The notes under the pieces were generated by a model, which was given only the letters and a program-made list of their open reading frames with translations, was not told the DNA's origin and did not search any database. Below, in pieces: positions 27,162 to 38,200 of a DNA stretch of 64,000 nucleotides. The position numbers and the translations under genes are program-made. The DNA is from Bryopsis sp. KO-2023 (taxonomy: Eukaryota; Chlorophyta; Ulvophyceae; Bryopsidales; Bryopsidaceae): NCBI GenBank assembly GCA_030272585.1, contig BSYQ01000006.1:3063001-3127000 (forward strand), read 5' to 3'. Each line of letters begins with the position of its first letter. The stretch's first letter is position 1.

Positions 27162-28304
27162 TTTTCGCTGGAGCTGCGACACCACCGCAGACGCTGAGCC
27201 GTTGGGGGAGGAATACGTTTGAAAGGGACTGTCTGACCCAGGCTTATTTCCTTGCGCGCAAATTTCAATGCATAGCTAGTACGTTGTCGTTGTGTCGAGA
27301 TACCGCTACACCCCCTGTCAAGCTGATCGAGCAAGACAGGGAATCGAAGAGAGCACACAGCCTTTTTGTGCAAAGTCATTTTTGATCGGATGTGAGATGA
27401 CAGTTCCTTTTGCTTTGAAACTGAGAAGAGTTTTTCAACTTTTGAGATAAACAAACAAACAAACAAACAAACATCAAATTGCATTGTGATGTCTTTGAGA
27501 TAAACCAACTTGTGCTCTACACAATCAGTTTATTAGTGATTGAGAAATGTTCAATAAAACACAACCCACATGAACAGAATCGTCAAAACTCTCCGTTACA
27601 TCTTACAATCATCACTAGAGACATCAAAAGTGTTGTCAAGCCAAGCCAAAAAAGGGGCACTAAATCGAGGTTTGCACAAAATTGGGCGGAACTGAATCAG
27701 TCCACCGCTATGTCTTTTTCAAAATTCAAGGCACTTGGGATTCCAACCCAAAGATGTACTGCCATACTGCCTCATTTCTACTGATGCCCTTGGTAACAAT
27801 ACTTTTGGAACATCTTTTGATGAACTATTTTTTTAAATAGTAAAACAAACAGATGCATCAAAAATATATCCCCATAAATATATATATATTCCTGATCCGA
27901 CTTGGTGTTTTTCTTCTTTTTTTATCATGTTGGATTCCATTTTTATCTAGAAAGATTTATCCAGAATTGAATTAAAAATAAAAAAACATCATGTTTTTAT
28001 ATACATGAGAGAGAAGAGGTCATATCATATGATTTTTCTTTTTTTTTATCGTGAAAAGGAAAATGGGCATAGTCTTTATCCCGAGAAGAGTTTTTGCATA
28101 CCCGCATTCACCTTGAGGGAAACAAGCAGGTAGTAACTAATGCAGTACCTAATCTGAAAGACTTCCATTAGAAAACAACAAAAATAACACATCAAATCAA
28201 GCAAGCTTTTCCCCTGGCAAAATCTTGGTGAGGAAGTCATCATTTTCATCAGGGTCATCTTTGCAGCCAAATCAAAATAACCAGAAGGACTCATCTTGAC
28301 ATGT

Positions 28305-28356
28305 CACTTTGTCGCTCCATGGTGTGGTGTACACCACACCATGGAGCGACAAAGTG
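28305..28356. repeat. Perfect 52-bp palindrome
   Basis: Two 26-bp arms (28305-28330 and 28331-28356) are exact reverse complements with no spacer. The arms contain GTCGCTCCATGG and its complement. Pairing breaks immediately outside at 28304/28357. It lies between the ATM 5' end and the peroxidase promoter region. Confidence 0.95.
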
Positions 28357-29277
28357 TTTTTTCTGACAACGCAGCTGATGGTGTTTCAGTGCATCATCCG
28401 CACAGATACAGTACTGTGTCGAAGCGCTGGATCTGGGGGCACCAAGCAGAAAAAACATTAATGGGCGGCTCTAGGGTGCTGGTTAGAAAGAAATAGACCC
28501 CTGTGATATAGTCGCACCCCCCAGGCGTTCTGTTTCTGGTGGGTTCCTGATGCGGGATGGCCAGACGTGGAGTCGAACATCCAGTACATGGGGCTACACC
28601 TGTACTTTGGAGTTTTGCGTTCGTGGAATGTGCGAACATGGTAGTTGCGGACGTGGGATTTGTAATAAGAAAAGTAATTACAAACGTGGGGGTACATCTT
28701 GACACAACAACAGCTGCTGTGTCGCCGGGAAGCACGCTCCACCCGTTGTTGGCTTCCGGAGGATTCTTCCTCTGCGTATCTGGAGCCACCAGAAACTTCA
28801 ACCACTAACTCTGCGTCGTCCCTGCTTAATCGATTAGTAGTTGTGTTGTCGTTCCGACTTGCACTTGCATGCATCCCGACCCGCCACCTTCCCTTACGCC
28901 ACTCAATATCTTTGGTGTTGCGATATGGCAGCAGCGCTCGAACGCTTTCCCAGTCGTCTTCCAGTTGCGCTGGAGCTGCAACACCGACTTGAGGAATCTG
29001 TTCGGAGGGACTGTCTGACCCAGCCTCATTTCCTTGCGCAAATTTCAATGCATACCTTCGGCGTTGTTGTGTCGTCATGAAGCACGGTCCAGCCGTCGTT
29101 GGATTCTGCAGGATTCTTGTGCCTCTGCGTATCCCTCGTTACCAGACACTGCAACCACTAAAGCCTGCGTCGTCCCTTCTTAGTCGATTAGTAGTTGCAT
29201 GACCATGCCGTGTTGCGCTTGAATGCATCCCTCACTCTCCCCCTACGACACTCGATATCTTCGGCAGCCAGGGCGAG

Positions 29278-29284
29278 TATAAAT
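29278..29284 (+). promoter_or_regulatory. Candidate TATA box for the haem peroxidase gene
   Basis: TATAAAT in a GC-rich setting (GGGCGAG upstream), about 275 bp before the chosen start codon at 29559. Position and sequence fit a core promoter, but no transcription start is shown. Confidence 0.4.
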
Positions 29285-29558
29285 CAGGGGGGAAGTACCG
29301 GAACCTATGACATCTCGGGATCGCGACCCCTACGAGGATCGAAAGTTTTGACGTCGAGGCGGAGAACAACACCACTGAAACCCCCACAGAAGAGGGTAAC
29401 GTCTTTTCTCCGCGACGTCTTTTGTACTAAGTACTGGGTCGGCTTCAACCTAACGGCGGCCCGGTAACTTCCTGCCTCCCTGTACTTTCTTTCGGTGCTG
29501 AATACACGTCTGCACTTGTTCCCAGAGCTCTGTGGCGGTTGCGTCGGCGAACGCAAGG

Positions 29559-32500
29559 ATGATGATCCGGACCACTCTGTTCTTTGCGTGTGTTTGGGGA
29601 GCACTATGCTACGTTGAATTGGATCTCGCTTCTGATTCAAGCGGGTTGTCGGTGTCAGGTGCGAGGCTGTGCTTTTATGTGTTTTTCGTTGCTGTGTTGA
29701 TCGCTGTGTCGGATTATCCTTGCATCTCTGCCGAAACTGACGCCACCTCGTGACGACTGCCGACAGATAGCTACACGCGAAAGAACACCGAGTTTCAGCT
29801 CGCAGGGGCGTTAAAAGTGGTGTTGTCGACGGCCACCTTGCAAGAATGTAAAGACGAGTGCTGGACTGACCCTGGTACGATCCTTTGCTTCTCGACCCTT
29901 TGCGTTTTGATTGTCGTTTCTACATTCATTGCTGGCATTGTTCATTTCTTTTTTTTTGTGTGGCCGTCAGCCAAATGCAAACTTTATTGCCCAACTGCAG
30001 AATTTTGACACTCTTTCTTGTAGTTAGGATTTCACCTTTAGCATTTGACCAACTGTTGCAATAATCATACTGCTACTTTTAATGCATGAGTTGGTCTAGA
30101 TATATTGAGGTATTGGAGATACCCACACCGATTGCGCTTGAAACTGGCAACATATTCATAGGAAACGATTTTAGATCCTGATGGAATGCTTTTGACTCTT
30201 CCTCATGTGGTCTGGCTAGGGTGCATGTCTTACACGAGGCTGAACGTCAATTCCCTTTTCTGGGGCCAGGGCACTTGTTTTCTGTTCAGTGGGATTGGGC
30301 TATCCCAGGAAACGATGAGGGCAGACAGCGGAGTCGTCCCCCCCAAAGTCCAAAATGTTACGCAATGTTACGCCGTCACAGGGGTCACTTTCACCGGACA
30401 GGATTTAGTCGATGGAAATAACCTCGTGGTGGAATCGGCGGAGCAATGCTGCTTGCGATGCCAGGAAAAACCAGGTGTTTACTTATGATGCTGCGGTTTG
30501 TTCGTTGTACAGCTCAAGATTGAACATCCAGTCAAACCACAATGAGATGGGTCCATGTGGCTACACACAACTGATGTCTTCCATTTCATTTTGTGTGTGC
30601 AATTGATCGCCGATTGTTCTTAAAACGATGCAGGGTGCAAGGTTTTCACTTTCCTGCCAAATGATGGCACATGTTGGCTGAGGGAGAGGGCCGAAAGGAC
30701 CATCATCCCGAAAGAGCCTTGCCAAACTGGAATCATTAATGAAGCTTTCGGAGTATTGTTGCCTTTCAAGGACAACTCCGAACCAGACACGGGCGTCGAT
30801 ATCGATGAAATGCAATGGGACTTTGTGCAGGAGGGTCTCCTTGAACGACCAGTTGATTTTGTTTGGAAGGACATCGGCAGCCCTGCCGACGCTATGAGAT
30901 TGGGTTTCGGTCAATATGCCTTCAGCGTTATTGGAAGTGACAGTTTCACACTCACCCTGGCAAGTGGCAAAAACTTCACGTTCCAAACCGTTGCAACCAG
31001 TAAGGTAAGGTAGCCACCAGCATCCCCTTTTTCAGAGGAACATTCTGTGCTGCGAGCAATCTCTCTGCAGAGAGTTGCATGGGTGGTTTCAAAGAGTTGC
31101 TCTTTAGAATATGTGCACAGTCTCAGGGTGCCTGTTGATTTGTTTGCAGGAAAAGATGTTCCATGTTGTGAAGATCGACGATCATTCAGCGGGGATCGTC
31201 AAACACAACGATACAGACCTTGATCTTGTTGGATCCCAGGTGTTCATTCAGTTGAAAGTGCAACCAAACTCTCACGCAAAGCTGCTTTGCGGATTCCTTG
31301 GTTTGGTGAGCCCGGCTGTTCACAAGGCCGTGGTGCTGAGTACCCTGAAGGGATTCTTCAAGCTTATGGTGAGGGTCCACAGAATTCTGCGTTTTTACTG
31401 TCACGCCCCTCGTTGAATGAACTACATCCAAGTGGTGCGTTTTAGGAAGCAGGTGCCCTTCTGATATTGAGCGTTCGTCCCCGCAGGTCGAGAACGTCAA
31501 GATTCGCTTTGGAGACGGCGGCTGCCCTCACAAATTCCTGAAACGTGAACCCCAGGGATCGTGCAACAACCCAGGAAATCCTACTTTCGGAGCGGCAAAT
31601 TCTCCCTTGAAACGCATGAAAAGTTATGACCCATCCTACGAGGACGGCAAGAGCGAGCCAAGCGGCCCAGGAGACATCAGTGCCAGACTCATCAGCAACA
31701 CAGTTGCTGACCAAGGTGAGTTGGGCTGGAAGTGTGGAGATAATTCGGTAGGATCCTCCACCAGTTTCTGACGGCGCTGTTATTCTTGCTGCAGGTACCG
31801 ACGAGGACAACGCCTCCAATAGAATGAATCTCACAGATGCAATGGTCACCTTCGCGCAATTTGTGGCTCATGACTTTACACGGACCGCAGAAGGATCCTT
31901 TGCTGCAGCAAATGCGGATCGACCCTTCTTTTCGGTCGGTTTCGACAAATTCGCGGAGGAGTTTCCAATAGAAGTCCCTGATAATGATAAGTTCTTCTCT
32001 GGCCATCTTGAATTTCAACGGGGCGTTTGGGTTCGGGAAAACAACACAGACAGGATTCCAAGGAGTCACCGCAACTTGGAGACGTCTTACCTCGACCTCA
32101 GCGCGGTATGTACTACTCATAGTATAAGAGGAAGAAAAAAAGTCCCCCAAAGTTTCCGAGTTCTTGTTTCTGAGTTTCTGAGTGCTTGTTCCCCTCTTTG
32201 ACACGGCTTGGTGAATGGTTCAGGTCTACGGGTCGAATTCGGTTCGTGAGGATGCTTTAAGGAGTTATAAAAATGGTAAGCTGAAGACGGGCGAAGATGG
32301 TTTCCTTCCGTTCAATGGTCACGGCGATGGCGGCGTTGGCGTTCTCTTGGACAACGTCCCGATTTCGTCAACCGCTTATGTCGCCGGAGATGTTCGCTGC
32401 AACGTCTCGCCGAACCTTGCCGCCATACATGCACTCTGGATGAAAGAACACAACACGGTAAGCGATCGGCGTGGGTGGACAAAGAAAATCCAAGCAACGC

Positions 32501-33687
32501 ACTTGAATTTTCTTGCTTCTCCGCGGTGCATATAATCTGAGATCCTCCCATGCAGGTTGCCAGCGAGCTCGACGATGTTTTTCACGACAGCCTCAGCGAT
32601 GAAGAACTCTACAGATACGCCAAAGCAATCACTATTGCAGAATATCAGAGCATCGTTTACACCGAGTTCCTGAAATTCATCCTTGGAGACGATGTGTTGG
32701 ACCCTTACGACTGGAGATACAATCCCACAGTCGACGCTTCGACGGAGGCGTTCTTCGTCGCCGTGGCTCATCGGTTTGGGCATTCCATGATCAACAATTT
32801 TGGATGGAAGGTGGCCAAAGGGCAAGCGACTCCGGTGACGAAAGCGACAGAGAAGTTTTTGATGCGTGAGACCTTTTTCTTGAACATGGTCGGGATCGAC
32901 GAGGCTTCATTCGGAGACTTTATCAGAGGAATGGGGTGGCACGAGGCACGCGAGTTGGACATCAAAGTCGTCAACGACCTGAGGAATTTCCTGTTCACTG
33001 AAGACCCCCTTAAGCCATCCATGGATCTCGTTTCGTTGAACATCCAACGTGCCAGGGATTTCGGCCTGCCGATGTACAACGACGCACGGGAGGCACACGG
33101 ACTGAGCAGGGCCAAAACCTTCGACGATGTCACTTGCCACGAGGACCTGGCTAAAAAATTGAAGGATTTGTACAAATCTGTGGATTTGATTGACCCCTTC
33201 ATTGGAGGCTTGGCAGAGTGCCCATCCTCCAAAGACCATCTGCTGGGCGATCTGTTTCATAACAGTCTCATAAACAACTACAAGCGATTGAGGTACAGTG
33301 ACAGTTGCACCTTGAGTGGGAAGATTTCATTGTTTCGGTTTACACTGTCTAATTTGCCTATTTTCTTTTTTACTTTTTTTATTTTGTTTTTTGGGAGGTG
33401 GGGGACTCTAGTGTGTGATGGCTGCCTGCTGTGGCGATCGAGTCAGTTGCATGGACTTGTTTTGAAAAAATGACTTAGCCCAGTTTTGAGTTGAGATTTT
33501 TCTTGCAAGCAGGGATGGGGACCGACTCTTCTACAAGGGCCTCCAGTTCAATGATGAAATGTACCAAAAGTATCCTAGACTTTTGGATGTCATGAATGAT
33601 AAAATTAAACTGCTGGATATTGCAATCAGAAATACCGACTCCACCGCCGCCGATTTCGAAGGAAGAGAAAGTCTTATGCAATTGTAG
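29559..33687 (+). CDS. Secreted animal-type haem peroxidase with N-terminal PAN/apple-like module
   Basis: Exons traced by phase: signal-peptide exon (ATG 29559, MMIRTTLFFACVWGALCY, donor after 29658); YTRKNTEFQLAG..LQECKDECWTDP (29769-29874); VQNVTQCYAVTGVTFTG..CCLRCQEKPG (to 30473); CKVFTFLPNDGTCWLRE... (30633-31008); 31150 onward; 31487-31714; 31795-32106; 32222-32457; 32556-33294; 33514-33687. The Cys pattern and GTCWL suggest a PAN/apple-like adhesion module, then a beta-rich segment, then the peroxidase domain. Landmarks: GSCNNPGNPTFGAANSP, distal His in FAQFVAHDFT, catalytic Arg in AGDVRCN, proximal His in AVAHRFGHSMI, and SLNIQRARDFGLPMYND. These match the peroxidasin/peroxinectin superfamily, not plant class III peroxidases. 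Both acidic residues that normally ester-bond the haem are replaced (Ala at 31866-31868, Val at 32404-32406). An extracellular oxidative or defence role is inferred only. Confidence 0.92.
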
Positions 33688-34551
33688 ATACCTTGCAGTT
33701 GATTGGTGGGTGCATCGCAATTTCAAGGGTTTTGACTGGCATAAAATTATTTTTTTTGGTTTTTTTTTTGGTTTAACCATATTTATCATGGGTTGTGTCA
33801 GTTCTTTTTTTTTGACCAATTGTTTTTGAGAGATTCAGTATTCAATTACAATTTATTTTTTGGAGGGAACAGAAGCGAGTTTTGAACTGTTTAGGGATGT
33901 TGGATTTTTTTTCAATGGTATTGCTGTTGGGGCTTCTCTACGGAAGCCTTTTGTTGGATTGTTTCCTTCGTTTTTTTTTTTAATTTCGTTCCCTGATTTG
34001 CACTTTCAATCATTTTCGTCCACCATGCACCACTCTCTGCCCATTTTTTTTTTTAGTTCGCGGAATATTCGCAACCACCGATGCGCAAAACTGTGAAGGC
34101 CACAAAAAAAAAAGTTTGAAAAAAGTGTCGAAAAAAGTTTGCGAAACCTCAGGCGAGTTGCTACTTTCGTTCGGTTGTGGAGGATTGTCTGTGTGTTACA
34201 AAAGCAAACACTTCGACCCATGGTTGGGATGTATTTTCAATGGACGTGAAGCGTTTTTTCAAGGAAAACGCCCCTATCCTTGGCACTCGCGTATCACCAG
34301 AACTCTCTTTCACGAAGGCATTATTTTTGGCACGCACACCTTCAGTACTATAGTACTTCAGCTACACCTGAAGTGGAAAAAAAGGTTTTGAATGATCCAG
34401 ATGAAATAGATTCTCGTCTGGCAGAGCCTCCAGTTTCGCAATCCGCTAGCAGTTTTTCCTGCATGCAGCAGCAGATTCCGTCCCTGATTGTATACCGAAT
34501 AAAAAAGAAAACAACCACAAGAAACGGAACGTTGATTTATTTTATTTTTAT

Positions 34552-34578
34552 TCTTTTCCCGTTAATAACGGGAAAAGA
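34552..34578. repeat. Near-perfect palindrome, 13-bp arms
   Basis: TCTTTTCCCGTTA (34552-34564) and its exact complement (34566-34578) flank a single A. It lies downstream of the peroxidase gene. It could form a hairpin in a 3' transcript, but no function is evident. Confidence 0.9.
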
Positions 34579-35051
34579 GACTGGCTCACTTACCCCCAGC
34601 TATAAGAAACGCCAACATTCTGGAGGATGTGCCTCAATATTCAAACAAACAAACCTCAAATTGCCTGAATATTCTTGATAGAGAATTTTCGTCAATCAAT
34701 CAATCAATAATTACAACCCACAGCAAAAGAGAGCCATCACCCTCCATGATGCTGGACAAAAAAAAGTACTTCTTATAAGAAGAATCAATTAATTCTTCTG
34801 AGCAGCCTGCTCAGGACACAAGCGTCTCATCCACCACCTATACGGGCTGGAAGCAAATCCATTCACTAGCATAAATTCAATTTTATCATTTTTTTTTAAT
34901 AATAGGACTTGGAGGCAACCTTCAACTTGCAATGGAGTTGAAAATTTAAAGTGCAGGTCGGTGGCGGGCGATTAACTGATAAGAAAAGATGCTTGACACC
35001 AAAGTCAATTGACCATCGGATATATATCCATATATATAGTTGTTGCCCTCC

Positions 35052-35104
35052 TGTAATAGGAGAGTGGCATCTCCTACACAATGTAAATGTTGTTTGTTTG
35101 TTTG
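35052..35104 (+). repeat. Hairpin plus (GTTT)n repeat, copy 1
   Basis: TGTAATAGGAGA...TCTCCTACACAATGTAA forms a short hairpin (TAGGAGA/TCTCCTA) and is followed by a GTTT repeat tail. The same order recurs at 41394-41457. The simple-sequence tail suggests a SINE/LINE-like 3' end. Confidence 0.7.
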
Positions 35105-35236
35105 CCCTCCTGCATGTGACACGCTTAGATCATGCTTTTTCAAAACAATTTTTTGAGAGAAGCCGCCGCCGCCGCACTCCAAGGTGGTGAATTGTCTCAT
35201 CAAGATTCTGGCGTGCACCCGTGACAGGCCACCAGC

Positions 35237-38200
35237 ATGACATTTCTGGAAGAGAGAATTCAAGAGGGGGATAAACACGTCCCAGCCACAAGCAAGCTCC
35301 AAACAGCCACGATTCAAACTCCAACAGTCATGACCTCACCATTTCCCCTGTTTCAGCGCGTTGAAGATGCGATACATCACTGTCGACAGCTACCAGAAAA
35401 GGACGGGCGGGGTTCAGGCCGGCCGCTGAGTTCGTGGAACACCAGCGGGAAGTCGCCATTCTCGGTGATGGAGTGGTGCACACTATGTAAAGAATTGCAA
35501 GCCGGACAGGGCGGCAAAGTGCAGGAGGCCGTCAGGGTCGTGAATTTCGCTCTGCGTGAGTGCCAGAAATCGACTCAGAACAAGGAAAATGGAGTGGGGG
35601 AAGGGGAGGATGTCATGGCGTATCGCAACCACCTTGCCATGGCGCTGTGCTTCTGTTGTCATTGTATCGTTTTGGCGGAGGTGGGATTGGGGGCGTGTCG
35701 TTTTCTCCGCTAGGCTCTTTTTCGATGCTTGACAGCCGCCAAGCTCAGTGTTCATGATTCCCCTCTTTTTGTGTCCGCCGCCATGATACGACAGCAGAGG
35801 GTGTATGGAGGATCCATGGGGAAGGGCCCGCAGTCAAAGAATAAGAGTTCGAGCTTGCAAAGCAAAAAGTGGGGCGACGCGAGGCCCGAAATAGTGAGGA
35901 CACTGAGCCAGATCAACGAAAAACTCACCCATGCTTCCGGCTTGTTTGCATCAGGCCACGACAGGAACGCCGCGCTCAAGGTATCGTTTAGCGATCTGGA
36001 TTTGGATTCGGATTTTCGATGGGTTTCTGGGTGGTCGGGGAGATTGCACCTTTTCCACTGTCTTTGTTTTAGTTTTTTTCTTTTTTTTCAGCACCCTCTG
36101 AGCGCCCTTTTGTCATGGTTTTTCGGTTGGAACTATGATTGCCATTCTATGCATGTTAATTTTCTTGTGTGAATTGTGATTTGATTTGACTTGGCCATCT
36201 AGATATCACTGGTTGCCCTTGGGCTTTTGGACATAAAATATTTTTGTGTGTGTTTGAGAAATTCTCAAACAATGAACAATATTATTTTCATGCCCAGCTA
36301 ATCAGGTCTGCAGCGATTGAAGTTTGCCTTTCCTTATGGAAATCGCATAACTCTCGGCTGCCGAAAGGGAAAACTGAAACCATCCAGTCAGCATTGATTG
36401 GTAACATGTTCAACCTACTCTTTTTTTTTTTCTGTCCCCATGCACCTAAAAAATACTTGTTTTTGCACCTGCTTTCATCTCCATAGTCCTGGTCAGCCAA
36501 AAACTGACAAGAAGTTCACCATGGTATGATACCTTGAAAGATGCAATTTTCACCTTTGGTCTGGGTCGTCTTTTATTTTCTTTCTTTTATTCTCTTTCTA
36601 TTTTTTCTTTGTTTTTTTCCTTTTTTACCCAACTCGTCCAACTACTCGCAGGGTATCTTTTTCTTTAAATCAGAAACACACACCCACACATCTTGTGTTT
36701 ACCTGTCCAGGGATTTTTTCGCAGCCGTTTCTTCAAGGCGTTGAGATGCACTCTTTCGCCATCCACGAGGCGTTCGGGTGCCTGTTGGATTTGCACGTGG
36801 ATAGAAAACAGGCCAAAGCCCTCCCATTAATGACATCCATCCTGAACGAGATCTGGCGGCGGGACAAACCCAAGGGATGGCTGCTGGTGAGCGGTTTGGC
36901 TCGAAAATTCCAGAAAGCGCGGAATGTGGAGGGGGGCAAGCAAGAGGCGATCGCGAATCTTCTAGCGAACGCTGTATCGGCACATTCCGAAGCTGGAGGC
37001 AAAGAGGTGTCCGCGCTTTTCGTGTTCAAGGTGCGTCGGGCCGGTATATTTTTCACTGCGACTGAATCTTGGGGTTTCGATGTGCATTGCATTGCTCATT
37101 GGTTTGGGGGTAAGAGTTGCAGGTGATATTTTTGAAAGATATGAAAGAAGCTTTTTTTAAGGCATGGAGAGGTGGAAAACCTGGTGTTTTTTTTCTGTTC
37201 GGCAGCGAGTTTACCACTGAGAAGAATGAAAAATGAAGTTTTGGCCGGTTGATCGTTCCAGATGCTATGCGACGGCATGTCTCACGAGCGCCCCAACGTC
37301 CGAAAATCTATCCTGCATATCCTACAGCTGGCAATCGTTCAGGCATTGCGCTTGGAACGGTGTAAAACTGTCGACTCTCTAGCTCAGTACCTAATAGCAG
37401 GTGATACTCGTTGGGTGGTAACAAGTCCGTCACACAAGTGTTTGCAACGAAACAGTCGATCTTGTGTTCTGTGGGCGTCTGATCGAACGCCTTTGAAAAG
37501 CGCAAAGGCCTGCACGAATTTCCTAAGGTTGTCTGGTGCGACACGCAGCCACGAAGGCAAAACATGCTGGCGTGCGGCTCAAGGCGGTGACAGTAGCAGC
37601 AGACACTCTCTGTTTGGATTTCAACCAGATATCTGAAGTTCGCGAAACGCTCAGCGCTCTTTGGCTGGCACTCATCAAGAGGTAATGAATGGACACCCTT
37701 TGGGAGGGAAAAGAGCATGCATGCAAACTGATCGAAAATCATACCCATCTATTTGGCACAGGTTTCTCGACAAGAGCAAGATGGTGAACACGAAAGCTCT
37801 GCAAGTCGCTGTTCAAGTGCTGGAATCGGCGGCGGCGATAGGGGGAAGCGAAAGATCAACGACGGTACGCAGACGTGTTTCGTTTGTCGAGTTGGACGAG
37901 TCATGCATCCAGACTATGGTTGAAAGCATCACAGCCATCAAGACCGCCAGCCCACACTCCTCGCTGAATTGCAACGAAACGAAAAAGGCAAGTGCTGCAA
38001 TCTGTCAATTGATGAAACACAGAACAGAGGCGAGCACCATGTTGAACTCTCCGGGTTGTTTTTCTAGGCGGTGGATCAACTGTTGAAAGTTGCTGCCAGA
38101 ATTCCACAGCTTTCGGAATCCATGTTGAACGCATTTCTGAAGTCCTCGCTTTCCTCAAAAGATCTGATCGACGCATTGTCGAGTGGGTTCATCCCCGATT

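Larger units (their letters stand above)
27162..29558. repeat. Repeat-rich spacer upstream of ATM and of the haem peroxidase
   Basis: Divergent intergenic region. It contains a segment (about 27.12-27.30 kb) that overlaps the ATM first exon and recurs at about 28.92-29.08 kb (shared phrases CGCTCGAACGCTTTCCCA, CTGTCTGACCCAG, GCAAATTTCAATGCATA). It also contains a partial tandem array with a 350-bp period (28729 onward and 29079 onward, sharing GATTAGTAGTTG and CTGCGTATC). A 206-codon minus-strand frame (29078-28458) crosses the copy and encodes LEDDWESVRALLP, a relative of the ATM N-terminus; I regard it as repeat-borne. A perfect palindrome and a hairpin/(GTTT)n repeat also fall here. Confidence 0.6.
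33688..35236. other. Intergenic region with palindrome and short repeats
   Basis: No supported gene. It contains a 27-bp palindrome (34552-34578, 13-bp arms around one base), a (CAAA)n-tailed repeat copy near 34641 and a hairpin repeat at 35052-35104. A frame near 34343-34500 (TSATPEVEKKVLNDPDEIDS) reads protein-like behind an AG and could be a missed exon; I cannot connect it. Confidence 0.4.

Noticed and set aside
28458-29078. A real 206-residue minus-strand gene
   Set aside because: The frame crosses repeat-unit boundaries and reproduces a decayed copy of the ATM N-terminal region; it has no independent support.
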